NCBI GenBank assembly: GCA_929200255.1
Contig: CAKMYZ010000010.1
Coordinates: forward strand, 1 to 64,000
Source: an uncultured Alphaproteobacteria bacterium
GTDB lineage: Bacteria; Pseudomonadota; Alphaproteobacteria; Rhodobacterales; Rhodobacteraceae
Length of the DNA: 64,000 bases
Direction of reading: 5' to 3'
How positions within the stretch are numbered: position 1 is the stretch's first letter; every line of letters starts with the position of its first letter. The notes beneath the pieces were generated by a model. The model was not told where the DNA came from. It saw only the letters and a program-made list of their open reading frames with translations, and searched no databases. The translations under genes were made by a program, and so were the position numbers. Positions 54,921-64,000 of the stretch are shown here, piece after piece.

Positions 54921-55733
54921 ATGTTGCACCGCCTTGCTGTTGTCTGCGCCCTGTTGCTTTCACCTCTCCCTGCCGCTGCGCAGGAAGAAACCCTTGCGGA
55001 TATTCGACAACAGCTGACCGCCCTTTTTGTTGACGTTCAACGCTTGCGCCGTGAGCTGTCAACAACGGGTGGCCTGAACAGTGGGGTTGCGGGCAACACC
55101 CCGTTGGAGAGGCTGGACGCGATGGAGGCAGAACTTCAACGCCTGACGTCGAACGCTGAACAGCTTGAGTTTCGTGTGAACCGCGTCACCACCGACGCCG
55201 ACAATCGGATCGGTGATCTGAACTTCCGCCTGTGCGAATTGGAAACAGGCTGCGATATTGGGCAGCTAGATGACACTCCCCTTGGCGGGATTGAAATCGA
55301 GGCTGTGCCTGACGCGGCCCCGACAGGCACCACCGGTGGCCCTGCGCTGGCGATTGGCGAGCAGGGCGATATCGAGCGGGCGCAGGAGGCGCTCGCTGCC
55401 GGTGACTTTCGCGGCGCCGCTGACCAGCTTGCGGCCTTTGGCGCGACCTACCCAGGTAGCCCGTTGACTGCTGATGCGAATTATCTGCGTGGCGAGGCGC
55501 TAGAGGGCTTGGGCGAAATGACCGATGCTGCCCGCGCCTACCTTGAAGCGTTTTCAGGCGATCCAACCGGCCAAAAGGCCCCTGATGCCTTGTTCAAGCT
55601 AGGGGCTGCCTTGGGGCGCATTGGTCAGACGCAGGATGCTTGCCTGACTTTGGCCGAAGTTGATGTGCGTTTCCCCGGTGATCCCGCGGTGGCAGACGCC
55701 CGGATGGAAATGCAAGCATTGGGATGCCAGTAG
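54921..55733 (+). CDS. cpoB: Cell division coordinator CpoB (YbgF)
   Basis: The 270-residue periplasmic protein couples Tol-Pal to peptidoglycan synthesis. It has a signal peptide ending PLPAAAQ, an N-terminal coiled coil (LADIRQQLTALFVDVQRLRREL and MEAELQRLTSNAEQLEFRVNRV), a Pro/Ala linker and C-terminal TPR repeats (AQEALAAGDFRGAADQLAAF, PLTADANYLRGEALEGLG, KAPDALFKLGAALGRIGQ). The ATG at 54921 lies 7 bp after AAAGGAAA. Confidence 0.94.
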   Translation: MLHRLAVVCALLLSPLPAAAQEETLADIRQQLTALFVDVQRLRRELSTTGGLNSGVAGNTPLERLDAMEAELQRLTSNAEQLEFRVNRVTTDADNRIGDLNFRLCELETGCDIGQLDDTPLGGIEIEAVPDAAPTGTTGGPALAIGEQGDIERAQEALAAGDFRGAADQLAAFGATYPGSPLTADANYLRGEALEGLGEMTDAARAYLEAFSGDPTGQKAPDALFKLGAALGRIGQTQDACLTLAEVDVRFPGDPAVADARMEMQALGCQ

Positions 55734-56995
55734 CCGGCGACGTTGCAGCGCAGTTTCTGGGGGACGTTGCGCGCCTGTCCGACGGTAGATCAGACGCGCC
55801 AATTGGGTTGGCTGTTTCTGGCGGCGGAGATTCCATTGCGATGTTGCATCTGGCCGCACGCCATCTGGGTGCGACCCCGCTGCGGGTCATCACCGTAGAT
55901 CACGGTTTGCGCGAGAGTGCTGCCAGAGAGATCGACTTGGCGGCAAAGCAAGCTGCGGCACTTGCCATTCCGCATCGTGTTGTCAAATGGCAGTGGGACG
56001 GTAAGGGGAATTTGCAGGCCGCGGCGCGCGCCGGTCGCTGGGCGGCAATCCGGGATTGGGCCATGCAAAGCGGTATCCCTTCAATTTGGATGGGTCACAC
56101 AGAAGACGACCAGGTGGAAACGCTCCTGATGCGTCTTGCGCGTGGATCGGGCGTTGATGGGTTGGCGTCGATGGCTGAACGTACGCGCAGGGACGGCATC
56201 GCCATTATCCGTCCGCTGTTGAGCGTGTCGCGCAATGACCTGCGTGCCTGGCTTAGGGCTGAACAGATCGACTGGTGCGACGATCCGAGCAATGACGACC
56301 CTCGTTTTGATCGGGTGCGCGCGCGCCAGATGGTGCCGCAGCTGGAAACACTTGGACTGACCCGCAAGCGGTTGTTGCAGACGGTGGCCCATATGCAGGC
56401 GGCGCAGACATCGTTGCAACACGCCGCACAAGAGTTTGCAAAGGCGCATGTCCGACAGGACGCGGGGGATCTGATCTTTGACGCCGCCGCCCTTGATCTG
56501 GAGGGGGGCGACACCCCCCGGCGTGCCATAGCCACCGCCTTTGGATGGGTCGGAAACAGCGGCTACCGTCCGCGATTTGAACAGTTGTGCAATGTGGTTG
56601 AACGCGCGGCGCAGGGTGTGACATCGACATTGGGTGGCTGCATTCTGACGCAAGGAGCGGACGGAAAGGTGCGTATGACCCGTGAAGCCGCAGCAACCCA
56701 ACCGTTCAGGCGCGAGGAGCGTGCCGGATTGGATGTCCCCGGGGTCATTTGGGATGGCCGCTGGTTTTTGGAAGGGCCGTTGCAGGACGGGCAAGTGTTT
56801 TGTGCCTTGGGCGAGGCCATCAGGGATTGCCCGCAGTGGCGCGACAGCGATATGCCCCGCATGTCGCTCTTGGCATCGCCTTCGGTCTGGTCAGATGGTC
56901 AATTGATCGCCGCCCCTTTGGCGGGGTTGTCCAATGGATGGGCGGCGCGGATTGCCGCGGATTTCCATTCCTCGGCGTTTGCCATTGAAGATTAA
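55724..56995 (+). CDS. tilS: tRNA(Ile)-lysidine synthase
   Basis: TilS modifies C34 of the tRNA that reads AUA codons. The 423-residue protein shows the PP-loop ATP-binding motif GLAVSGGGDSIAMLHLA (SGGxDS), HGLRESAAREIDL, MGHTEDDQVETLLMRLARGSGVDGLASM, and RPLLSVSRNDLRAWL. It overlaps cpoB by 10 bases, so it is the last gene of that run. Confidence 0.95.
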   Translation: MPVAGDVAAQFLGDVARLSDGRSDAPIGLAVSGGGDSIAMLHLAARHLGATPLRVITVDHGLRESAAREIDLAAKQAAALAIPHRVVKWQWDGKGNLQAAARAGRWAAIRDWAMQSGIPSIWMGHTEDDQVETLLMRLARGSGVDGLASMAERTRRDGIAIIRPLLSVSRNDLRAWLRAEQIDWCDDPSNDDPRFDRVRARQMVPQLETLGLTRKRLLQTVAHMQAAQTSLQHAAQEFAKAHVRQDAGDLIFDAAALDLEGGDTPRRAIATAFGWVGNSGYRPRFEQLCNVVERAAQGVTSTLGGCILTQGADGKVRMTREAAATQPFRREERAGLDVPGVIWDGRWFLEGPLQDGQVFCALGEAIRDCPQWRDSDMPRMSLLASPSVWSDGQLIAAPLAGLSNGWAARIAADFHSSAFAIED

Positions 56996-57073
56996 CGTTT
57001 AACCTCTATTTTAGAAGAAACGCTGTGCCGCGACTCTGTCGTTCCACTTCCCCATTTCAAAGGAGTTTCCCCA

Positions 57074-58993
57074 TTGGGCAACGCGCGTAATATGGTCTTT
57101 TGGGTTGTCCTGTTCCTGATGGTGCTGGCCCTGTTCAACCTTTTCAGCAGCCCACCGGGCGCGACAGGTGGGGAGGCGCGCAGCTACTCCGAGTTCGTTG
57201 ACGCGGTGGAAGGCAACCGGGTGACCGAGGTGGTCATAGATGGCGAACAGGTGCTTTATGCCGAGGGCAGTCGCACCTATACAACAATTAAGCCGCAAGA
57301 TGCTGAATTGACTGATCTTTTGATCGAGGCAGGTGTGCCTGTTGAGGCACGCAGTCAAGAGACTTCCGTGTTCCAATCATTCTTGCTTAGCATCATGCCA
57401 TTCCTGCTGCTGATCGGTGTCTGGGTCTACTTTATGAACCGTATGCAAGGCGGCGGCAAAGGTGGTGCGATGGGCTTTGGTAAGTCCCGCGCCAAGCTAC
57501 TGACCGAAAAGCACGGGCGTGTCACATTTGACGATGTGGCCGGTATTGACGAGGCCAAGGAAGAGCTGGAAGAGATTGTGGAGTTCCTGCGCAACCCGCA
57601 GAAATTCTCGCGTCTTGGCGGTAAAATCCCAAAAGGTGCCCTGCTCGTTGGCCCTCCGGGTACGGGTAAAACCTTGCTTGCACGCGCGATTGCGGGCGAG
57701 GCTGGCGTGCCGTTCTTCACGATTTCGGGCTCAGACTTTGTTGAAATGTTCGTCGGTGTGGGTGCATCCCGCGTCCGGGATATGTTCGAGCAGGCCAAAA
57801 AGAATGCCCCATGTATTGTCTTTATTGACGAGATTGACGCGGTCGGGCGTTCCCGTGGCGCCGGCTACGGCGGTGGCAATGATGAACGTGAGCAGACATT
57901 GAACCAATTGCTGGTCGAGATGGACGGTTTTGAAGCCAATGAAGGCGTGATCATCGTGGCGGCGACAAACCGTCGTGATGTGCTTGACCCGGCGTTGCTG
58001 CGCCCGGGCCGTTTTGACCGTCAGGTCACGGTGCCGAACCCAGACATCAAAGGTCGCGAGAAGATCCTTGGCGTGCACGCACGTAAGATTCCGCTAGGCC
58101 CTGATGTGGATTTGCGGATCATTGCGCGCGGCTCGCCTGGCTTTTCCGGTGCTGATCTGGCCAACCTTGTGAACGAAGCTGCCCTGATGGCCGCACGTAT
58201 CGGTCGCCGCTTTGTGACGATGAGCGATTTTGAAGCTGCCAAGGATAAGGTCATGATGGGTGCTGAGCGCCGGTCAATGGTGATGACGGCCGAGCAGAAG
58301 GAAATGACCGCGTATCATGAGGCTGGCCATGCAATTGTGGGTATCAGTCTGCCGAGATGTGATCCGGTCTATAAGGCCACAATCATTCCACGCGGTGGTG
58401 CGTTAGGTATGGTGATGAGCCTGCCAGAGATGGACCGCTTGAACATGTTCAAGGATGAATGCCATCAGCGTTTGGCCATGACCATGGCGGGAAAGGCAGC
58501 CGAAATTATCAAATACGGTGAAGATCAGGTGTCAAACGGTCCTGCTGGTGACATTCAGCAGGCCAGCCAATTGGCCCGTGCGATGGTGCTGCGTTGGGGT
58601 ATGTCTGACAAGGTGGGCAATATCGACTATGCCGAGGCCCATGAAGGTTACCAGGGAAATACCGCTGGCCTGTCAGTTTCTGCCAGCACCAAAGAGATGA
58701 TCGAAGAAGAAGTGCGTAGTTTTATCCAGCAGGGGTATGAGCGCGCTCATAAAATCATCACCGAGAAAAATGAGGAATTTGAACGGTTGGCTCAGGGGCT
58801 GCTTGAGTACGAGACCCTCACCGGGGATGAGATCAAGCGGGTGATGGCAGGTGAGCCGCCGCATACGAACGATGATGCGGATGATACGCCGCCTTCGGGT
58901 GGCACACCGTCGGTGACGGCGATCCCGAAGACAAAGCCAAAGAAGCCGCGTGCGCCGGATGACGGCGGGATGGAGCCAGAGCCATCAATCTAA
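57074..58993 (+). CDS. ftsH: ATP-dependent zinc metalloprotease FtsH
   Basis: FtsH is a membrane-bound hexameric AAA protease degrading sigma-32, LpxC-type and misfolded membrane proteins. The 639-residue protein starts at a TTG with AGGAG 8 bases upstream, giving [20 protein letters not shown]. It has two transmembrane helices, an AAA domain ([57 protein letters not shown]), and the zinc site [20 protein letters not shown] with the downstream Asp in [20 protein letters not shown]-terminus ends in Lys/Pro-rich residues. Confidence 0.98.
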   Translation: MGNARNMVFWVVLFLMVLALFNLFSSPPGATGGEARSYSEFVDAVEGNRVTEVVIDGEQVLYAEGSRTYTTIKPQDAELTDLLIEAGVPVEARSQETSVFQSFLLSIMPFLLLIGVWVYFMNRMQGGGKGGAMGFGKSRAKLLTEKHGRVTFDDVAGIDEAKEELEEIVEFLRNPQKFSRLGGKIPKGALLVGPPGTGKTLLARAIAGEAGVPFFTISGSDFVEMFVGVGASRVRDMFEQAKKNAPCIVFIDEIDAVGRSRGAGYGGGNDEREQTLNQLLVEMDGFEANEGVIIVAATNRRDVLDPALLRPGRFDRQVTVPNPDIKGREKILGVHARKIPLGPDVDLRIIARGSPGFSGADLANLVNEAALMAARIGRRFVTMSDFEAAKDKVMMGAERRSMVMTAEQKEMTAYHEAGHAIVGISLPRCDPVYKATIIPRGGALGMVMSLPEMDRLNMFKDECHQRLAMTMAGKAAEIIKYGEDQVSNGPAGDIQQASQLARAMVLRWGMSDKVGNIDYAEAHEGYQGNTAGLSVSASTKEMIEEEVRSFIQQGYERAHKIITEKNEEFERLAQGLLEYETLTGDEIKRVMAGEPPHTNDDADDTPPSGGTPSVTAIPKTKPKKPRAPDDGGMEPEPSI

Positions 58994-59003
58994 GTTGGCA
59001 AAA

Positions 59004-59028
59004 CGCCGCCCTTCGGGGCGGCGTTTTT
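59004..59028 (+). terminator. ftsH terminator with UUCG loop
   Basis: CGCCGCCC-TTCG-GGGCGGCG is an 8-bp stem with the stable UUCG tetraloop and is followed by TTTTT. It is a textbook intrinsic terminator 11 bp after the ftsH stop. Confidence 0.95.
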
Positions 59029-59104
59029 CGTAAGGGAGCCCTTCTGGAATTGATATATGGTAGCTGCTGACTTAAGCAGTATGAGCAACCTAGAGGAGAT
59101 CGTA

Positions 59105-59683
59105 ATGCCTGCCCTTGCGCTAACCGACATCATCGGTGCAGTTGTCTGGATCGGTTATGTGCCTGACCGTAGTGCAGCACTCACTTCGGTTTCCGTTGAA
59201 AAGACGCAGTTGACCTTCGCTGGCATGCCGGAGGAGGCACATGGCGGGGAAACGCGCCCATCCTGCACGCGGGTGCGCAGCCAATACCCACCAGGCACAG
59301 AGATCCGCAATGTGCGACAGCTTTCTGTCGTCTCGGCGGAAGAACTGGCTGAAATCGCTGCTGATTGCGGGTTGCAGACGCTCAACCCTGCGCATATCGG
59401 GGCGTCATTGGTGATCAAGGGTATCGCTGATTTCACCCATTTGCCACCTTCATCACGGCTGCAGTTTTCTGATGGCTCTAGTATTGTTGTGGATATGGCG
59501 AACCGCCCTTGCCATCTGCCTGCCAAGCCGATCAACGCCGATCACCCGGGCGCGGGCGACAAATTCAAGCTTGCAGCGAAGGACAGGCGCGGCGTCACTG
59601 CTTGGGTGGAACGCGAGGGTATGATCCGGCTTGGCGATGCGGTACGGTTGCATGTGCCCGACCAACGTGCATGGCGCCCGTAG
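59105..59683 (+). CDS. MOSC-domain protein
   Basis: This 192-residue protein has a MOSC domain (molybdenum cofactor sulfurase C-terminal type). The segments [70 protein letters not shown] and the Cys in [15 protein letters not shown] match the family. MOSC proteins handle metal-sulfur or Moco-bound substrates, e.g. amidoxime reduction or sulfur carriers. The ATG at 59105 follows AGAGGAG. It stands alone after the ftsH terminator. Confidence 0.88.
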   Translation: MPALALTDIIGAVVWIGYVPDRSAALTSVSVEKTQLTFAGMPEEAHGGETRPSCTRVRSQYPPGTEIRNVRQLSVVSAEELAEIAADCGLQTLNPAHIGASLVIKGIADFTHLPPSSRLQFSDGSSIVVDMANRPCHLPAKPINADHPGAGDKFKLAAKDRRGVTAWVEREGMIRLGDAVRLHVPDQRAWRP

Positions 59684-59825
59684 GTTTTCTACTCGAAACG
59701 GTTGTACCCTTAGCCGACGATTCCGATGGAGAAAATGTCGCAATCACGGCGCGTCCGGGCTGAAGCAAAGGATAGAACAAAAGCTAACGAACACCGGCGT
59801 TGGCCTACTGACAGGAAAGTCTTTC

Positions 59826-61502
59826 ATGGAATACAAGTCTGATATTGAGATCGCACGTGGCGCAAGCAAGCGGCCTATTCAGGAAATTGGTGCAAAACTG
59901 GGCATCGAAAGCGATGATCTTCTGCCCTATGGGCACGACAAAGCCAAGGTCAGCCAGCGCCTTATTGACAGCGTGCAGGATCGTAGCGATGGCAAACTGA
60001 TCCTTGTGACGGCGATCAACCCGACCCCTGCGGGGGAAGGTAAAACAACGACGACGGTTGGTTTGGGTGATGGCCTGAACGCGATTGGCAAGAAGGCGGC
60101 GATTTGTATCCGCGAAGCATCGCTTGGCCCATGTTTCGGCATGAAGGGTGGCGCTGCCGGTGGCGGTTACGCGCAAGTTGTCCCGATGGAAGACATGAAC
60201 CTGCATTTCACGGGTGATTTCCACGCGATCACGTCTGCCCACAATCTGCTGTCGGCGATGATCGACAACCACATCTATTGGGGCAACGCGCTTGAGATCG
60301 ACATTCGCCGCGTTGCCTGGCGCCGGGTGCTGGACATGAACGACCGTGCGCTGCGTCAGATCACGGCGTCCTTGGGCGGGGTGGCCAATGGTTTCCCGCG
60401 TGAGGCAGGCTTTGACATTACCGTCGCGTCAGAGGTCATGGCGATCCTGTGCCTGGCGCGCAATCTGGAAGATCTGCAAAAGCGTCTGGGCGACATTATC
60501 GTGGCTTATCGTCGCGATCGCACCCCAGTGTATTGCCGCGACATCAAGGCGGACGGCGCAATGACCGTGCTATTGAAAGATGCGATGCAGCCGAATCTGG
60601 TACAGACGCTGGAAAACAACCCTGCCTTTGTGCACGGCGGTCCTTTCGCAAATATTGCGCATGGCTGTAACTCTGTCACGGCGACCACCACGGCGCTGAA
60701 ACTGGCGGACTACGTTGTGACCGAAGCAGGTTTTGGCGCTGATCTTGGTGCTGAGAAGTTCATGAACATCAAGTGTCGCAAGGCCGGCCTTGCGCCATCT
60801 TGCGTTGTTGTTGTCGCCACCGTGCGTGCGATGAAGATGAACGGTGGCGTAGCAAAGGCCGATCTTGGTGCCGAAAATGTGGATGCAGTCAACGCAGGCT
60901 GCGCCAACCTTGGCCGCCACATCGAGAACGTCAAAAGTTTTGGCGTGCCTGTGGTTGTCGCGATCAACCACTTTGTCACGGACACCGATGCCGAGGTTGA
61001 CGCGGTCAAGGCTTATGTGAACACGCAAGGTTCTGAAGCGATCTTGTGCAAGCACTGGGCACTGGGATCCGAAGGCACGATAGAACTGGCGACCCGCGTC
61101 GCCGAGATTGCCGATACGGGCGAGGCGAATTTCGCACCGATCTATCCCGATGACATGAGCCTGTTTGACAAGATCAACACCATTGCCAAACGCATCTACC
61201 GCGCGGATGAGGTGATCGCAGATAGCAAGATTCGTGATCAGCTTAAAAAATGGGAAGAGCAAGGTTATGGCAACCTGCCGGTCTGCATGGCCAAGACGCA
61301 GTACAGCTTTTCGACTGACCCCAGCCTGCGCGGTGCGCCCACCGGGCACGCTGTACCCGTCCGTGAAGTGCGGTTGAGTGCGGGTGCGGGTTTTATCGTG
61401 GCCATCTGTGGTGAGATCATGACAATGCCGGGCCTGCCGCGTGTGCCGTCGGCCGAGCAGATCATGCTCAACGACGCAGGTGAAATCGAAGGCTTGTTCT
61501 GA
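59826..61502 (+). CDS. fhs: Formate-tetrahydrofolate ligase
   Basis: Fhs makes 10-formyltetrahydrofolate from formate and ATP. The 558-residue protein carries [24 protein letters not shown] (P-loop), [40 protein letters not shown], and [14 protein letters not shown] wording ([42 protein letters not shown]). Start ATG 59826 follows AGGAAAG; a longer frame upstream to 59631 is an artefact. It is followed by folD, so the pair runs C1 metabolism, important for roseobacter methyl and glycine use. Confidence 0.97.
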   Translation: MEYKSDIEIARGASKRPIQEIGAKLGIESDDLLPYGHDKAKVSQRLIDSVQDRSDGKLILVTAINPTPAGEGKTTTTVGLGDGLNAIGKKAAICIREASLGPCFGMKGGAAGGGYAQVVPMEDMNLHFTGDFHAITSAHNLLSAMIDNHIYWGNALEIDIRRVAWRRVLDMNDRALRQITASLGGVANGFPREAGFDITVASEVMAILCLARNLEDLQKRLGDIIVAYRRDRTPVYCRDIKADGAMTVLLKDAMQPNLVQTLENNPAFVHGGPFANIAHGCNSVTATTTALKLADYVVTEAGFGADLGAEKFMNIKCRKAGLAPSCVVVVATVRAMKMNGGVAKADLGAENVDAVNAGCANLGRHIENVKSFGVPVVVAINHFVTDTDAEVDAVKAYVNTQGSEAILCKHWALGSEGTIELATRVAEIADTGEANFAPIYPDDMSLFDKINTIAKRIYRADEVIADSKIRDQLKKWEEQGYGNLPVCMAKTQYSFSTDPSLRGAPTGHAVPVREVRLSAGAGFIVAICGEIMTMPGLPRVPSAEQIMLNDAGEIEGLF

Positions 61503-61508
61503 TTGGTC

Positions 61509-61545
61509 GGGCGGGGCGACGCTTGACTGCGTCATCGCCCCGCCC
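61509..61545 (+). other. Hairpin between fhs and folD
   Basis: GGGCGGGGCGA (61509-61519) pairs with TCGCCCCGCCC (61535-61545), and the stem is extended inside by CGC/GCG. No T run follows, so it is more a stabiliser or attenuator than a full terminator. Confidence 0.5.
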
Positions 61546-61595
61546 ACCCTCCCGTTGCCTTCGGCGAAGATATTATTGAACAGAAGAAGACAGAC

Positions 61596-62489
61596 ATGAC
61601 AGCAACAGTGATTGATGGAAAAGCCTTTGCAGCAAGGGTGCGCGGGCTTGTCGGCGAATGTGTGAGCAAGCTGAAGGAAGAGCAGGGCATTACACCGGGT
61701 TTGGCCGTTGTTCTGGTCGGCGAGGATCCGGCCAGTCAGGTGTATGTGCGTTCAAAGGGGAAAATGACTGTTGAGGTTGGCATGACCTCGTTCGAGCATC
61801 GGTTGGATGCAGACACCTCTGAGGCCGATTTGTTAGCGGTTGTGGATCAGCTGAACAACGATCCTGCTGTTCACGGTATTTTGGTACAACTGCCGCTGCC
61901 CGATCATCTGGACAGCGATCTGGTCATCAACAGCATTGATCCCGCGAAGGATGTGGATGGGTTTCATATCTCGAACGTCGGATTGCTGGGCACTGGTCAG
62001 AAAAGCATGGTGCCCTGCACGCCGCTGGGCAGCCTGATGATGCTGCGTGATCATCATGGGTCACTCTCTGGTATGAACGCGGTTGTGATCGGTCGCTCAA
62101 ATATCGTGGGCAAACCAATGGCGCAGTTGTTGCTGGGCGACAGTTGCACCGTCACCATCGCGCATAGTCGCACCAAGGATTTGCCAGATGTGGTTCGCCA
62201 AGCGGATATCGTGGTCGCTGCAGTGGGCCGCCCGCAGATGGTAAAGGGCGATTGGATCAAACCGGGCGCGACGGTGATTGATGTGGGCATCAACCGTATC
62301 GACAAGCCTGACGGCGGCACCCGCTTGGTCGGTGATGTTGATTATGACAGTTGTGCCGTGGTTGCGGCGGCGATCACGCCTGTGCCGGGTGGCGTTGGCC
62401 CGATGACGATTGCGTGCCTGCTGGCCAATACGCTGACCGCATGTTGCCGCGCGAATGGATTGCCAGAGCCAGATGGCCTGACAGCCTGA
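61596..62489 (+). CDS. folD: Bifunctional methylenetetrahydrofolate dehydrogenase/cyclohydrolase FolD
   Basis: FolD interconverts 5,10-methylene-, methenyl- and 10-formyl-tetrahydrofolate with NADP. The 297-residue protein shows [15 protein letters not shown] (catalytic Lys), [31 protein letters not shown], the NADP motif [19 protein letters not shown], and the signature [22 protein letters not shown] is weak at 61583-61590. It lies about 93 bp after fhs. Confidence 0.97.
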   Translation: MTATVIDGKAFAARVRGLVGECVSKLKEEQGITPGLAVVLVGEDPASQVYVRSKGKMTVEVGMTSFEHRLDADTSEADLLAVVDQLNNDPAVHGILVQLPLPDHLDSDLVINSIDPAKDVDGFHISNVGLLGTGQKSMVPCTPLGSLMMLRDHHGSLSGMNAVVIGRSNIVGKPMAQLLLGDSCTVTIAHSRTKDLPDVVRQADIVVAAVGRPQMVKGDWIKPGATVIDVGINRIDKPDGGTRLVGDVDYDSCAVVAAAITPVPGGVGPMTIACLLANTLTACCRANGLPEPDGLTA

Positions 62490-62490
62490 G

Positions 62491-63135
62491 TTATCTGACC
62501 GGGGCGGGGATGGCCTTGTGCCCGGTCATGATTGCCGTGACCTTCTTTGAGAAGAGCCGCCGTAAGTCAGTGGATTGACTGGAAAGCCCACCGGTGTAGA
62601 TGCCGTAGGCAGGCATGATCAAGCGCTCTGCGTCAAACAGAAATGCTGGGCGGCTGCGTCCTGTGACCCGGTGTTTAGGGTGGTAGTGGCCTGATATTTC
62701 GCCGCTGTCTGCTGTCGCGATATGTCGGAAAGTCAGTGTGCCGATCCGCGTTTCATTCAGATGTGTACCGCCAAGATCAACCGGCCCGGGGTCATGGTTT
62801 CCTTCGATCCAAACCCAGCGTTTGCCCGCTTGCAACCGCGTAAGCCAAAGCTGCATATTCTCATCAAGGCTGGCGGCGGCATCCAGATCGTCAAAGCTGT
62901 CACCAAGGCAGATCACGCAGTCAGGCTCTGTGGCGGCTATGTCGCTTTCCAGTTTTTGCAGTGTTTCCTGCACCTCATAAGGTGGCAGCATCACGCCGCT
63001 GCGCCGCGCGATCCGTTCCGATTTTCCCAGATGAAGGTCAGACACGCAGAGCACGTTGTGATCTGGTAAGTAGAGTGCACCGGAGGGGAGCGCATGGCAA
63101 AGCGTGTCACGAAAGGTGAAGTGATGGGCGTTCAT
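62491..63135 (-). CDS. pdeM: Ligase-associated metallophosphoesterase PdeM
   Basis: The 214-residue phosphoesterase has all metal motifs: SDLHLGKSERIARRSG, CLGDSFDDLDAAASL, WIEGNHDPGP, and GEISGHYHPKHRV, plus RLIMPAYGIYTGGL near the end. It belongs to the set often found with DNA ligase D or B and an Lhr-type helicase and exonuclease. The helicase is upstream here and overlaps it; the other partners are outside the window. Starts are possible at 63135 or 63153; I use 63135. Confidence 0.88.
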   Translation of the reverse strand: MNAHHFTFRDTLCHALPSGALYLPDHNVLCVSDLHLGKSERIARRSGVMLPPYEVQETLQKLESDIAATEPDCVICLGDSFDDLDAAASLDENMQLWLTRLQAGKRWVWIEGNHDPGPVDLGGTHLNETRIGTLTFRHIATADSGEISGHYHPKHRVTGRSRPAFLFDAERLIMPAYGIYTGGLSSQSTDLRRLFSKKVTAIMTGHKAIPAPVR

Positions 63136-63173
63136 GGATTGTTCTTTGCGCATGTGCGGCGCAAGCGCAAGGA

Positions 63174-64000
63174 TCAAAGTTGGGTAAGACCTGCTGCCTT
63201 CATGAGCTTTGCGGCTTCTTCCTCCAATATACGGTCTTGCGCCGCGCCTGCGATCGAAACGCGGCCCATTTCAAGAAACATTGGTAGTGAGAACGGTGTG
63301 ACCTTATTGAGGATCAGATGATCAATCCGCCCCTCCGTGCGGGTCAACATTTCTTCGATCCGGCCGAAATCGACCAAGCCACGCATCGCTTCTTCGCGGG
63401 TGATTTGCAGCATCAGATGATCGGGATCGTATTTCGAAAGCGTGTCATAGAGGATATCGGATGAAAATGTGGCTTGCCGCCCGCTTTTGCGTGCTTGCGG
63501 CAGGTTGCGTTCGATCAGCCCCGCGATCGTGGCCGCCCCGCGAAACGTCTTTTTCATGACAGCATTGCCAGACAACCACGTTTCAAAGCCGGCGCGCATG
63601 CTGTCGGCTTTGAACAAGGGGGCAGGGTCCTTCACCGGGTCCAGACCCCATATCAATGTGGCGTAGTCGGTAGCGACAAAGCCCATGGGGTGCAGGCTCT
63701 CTTCCTCCATCCGCTGGGTCAGCAACATACCCAGCGTTTGCATCGCATTGCGCCCGGCGAAGCCATAGACGCAGATATGGTGGCGTCCTTCGTGGGGAAA
63801 GCTTTCCACCAGTATGCGGTCGGCCTCTGGCATTTTTGAATACCTTCGCTGCAACGCGAGCCATTCGGCGGTATGTACGGGTAGGTTGGGCCAGTCAGGT
63901 TGGCCAAAGATTCGCAGAATACGCTGCGAAAGTTGTGTCGAATTGGCGAATTTTGTGCCCATGAAGGTCGCGATCTTTGGTTTCTTGTCAGCTCTGCGAG
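63174..64000 (-). CDS. Ligase-associated Lhr-type DEXH helicase, C-terminal part
   Basis: The reading frame stays open to the end of the window (RRADKKPKIATFMGTKFANSTQLSQRIL at the top), so only about 275 C-terminal residues are shown. Family wording such as HTAEWLALQRRYSKMPEADRILVESFPHEGRHHICVYGFAGRNAMQTLGMLLTQRME is diagnostic for Lhr-like DNA helicases acting with PdeM. The helicase motor itself is beyond the right edge. It overlaps the widest PdeM frame by 4 bases. Confidence 0.85.
   Translation of the reverse strand, partial: RRADKKPKIATFMGTKFANSTQLSQRILRIFGQPDWPNLPVHTAEWLALQRRYSKMPEADRILVESFPHEGRHHICVYGFAGRNAMQTLGMLLTQRMEEESLHPMGFVATDYATLIWGLDPVKDPAPLFKADSMRAGFETWLSGNAVMKKTFRGAATIAGLIERNLPQARKSGRQATFSSDILYDTLSKYDPDHLMLQITREEAMRGLVDFGRIEEMLTRTEGRIDHLILNKVTPFSLPMFLEMGRVSIAGAAQDRILEEEAAKLMKAAGLTQL

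Noticed and set aside
59631..59825. Extended N-terminus of formate-tetrahydrofolate ligase
   Set aside because: The extension overlaps the MOSC gene in another frame and lacks family similarity; the ATG at 59826 has a good ribosome site.

Overview
The window reads as a chromosomal segment of a marine alphaproteobacterium of the Roseobacter group (Rhodobacteraceae). The basis is gene content and order: ruvCAB, ybgC, tolQRAB-pal-cpoB, tilS and ftsH in one run; a fused sat/cysC; DUF1150 next to an Hsp20; DUF465 before purEK; a ligase-associated PdeM/Lhr pair; many branched-chain-type ABC and TRAP transport genes; and a CIRCE-controlled groESL. No tRNA, rRNA or CRISPR array was seen.

Left part (1-10.5 kb). 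The edge carries a ParB-like gene cut by what looks like the end of an IS3-family element, next to rimO. Then follow a three-gene envelope cluster (LytR_C-like membrane protein, OmpA-like protein, Sel1-repeat protein) and a group made of an ECF sigma factor, its anti-sigma factor, a fasciclin protein, an exported MsrB and a DUF4394 protein. A scar zone comes next: an IS3 transposase remnant, a DUF2332 gene broken by one in-frame TGA, pth, and an IS5-type transposase remnant.

Transport and accessory part (10.4-27.7 kb). An eight-gene operon combines a complete branched-chain-type ABC importer with a BioH-like hydrolase, a TetR regulator and an acyl-CoA ligase. It starts at a promoter overlapped by a perfect 16-bp palindrome, and a near copy of that palindrome lies upstream of an NTF2-like gene 9 kb away. 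Next come a GMC oxidoreductase divergent from a TRAP transporter and an IclR regulator. A DUF4892/OmpA-type gene survives only as two separated pieces, with an SDR gene (MerR-style promoter) and a MerR gene lying between them.

Core part (27.7-64 kb). This holds an Lrp regulator divergent from trxB; a lone RES-domain gene; sat/cysC followed closely by a glycosyltransferase-like gene; hsp20 behind a heat-shock-type promoter; purEK; a secreted lipase-like protein; a DMT exporter; an HIBADH-family dehydrogenase; groESL; a MarR-controlled homogentisate pathway (hmgA plus an FAH-family hydrolase, with no isomerase gene beside them); an MFS transporter; msrA; prmA; ruvCAB; the Tol-Pal operon; tilS; ftsH; a MOSC protein; fhs and folD; and pdeM with the 3' end of an Lhr-type helicase gene running off the right edge.

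The most unusual points are the two-site TetR regulon around an uncharacterised uptake and CoA-activation pathway, the sigma/anti-sigma/fasciclin/MsrB group, the three-gene LytR_C/OmpA/Sel1 cluster, and the split OmpA gene. None of the functions is proven by sequence alone.
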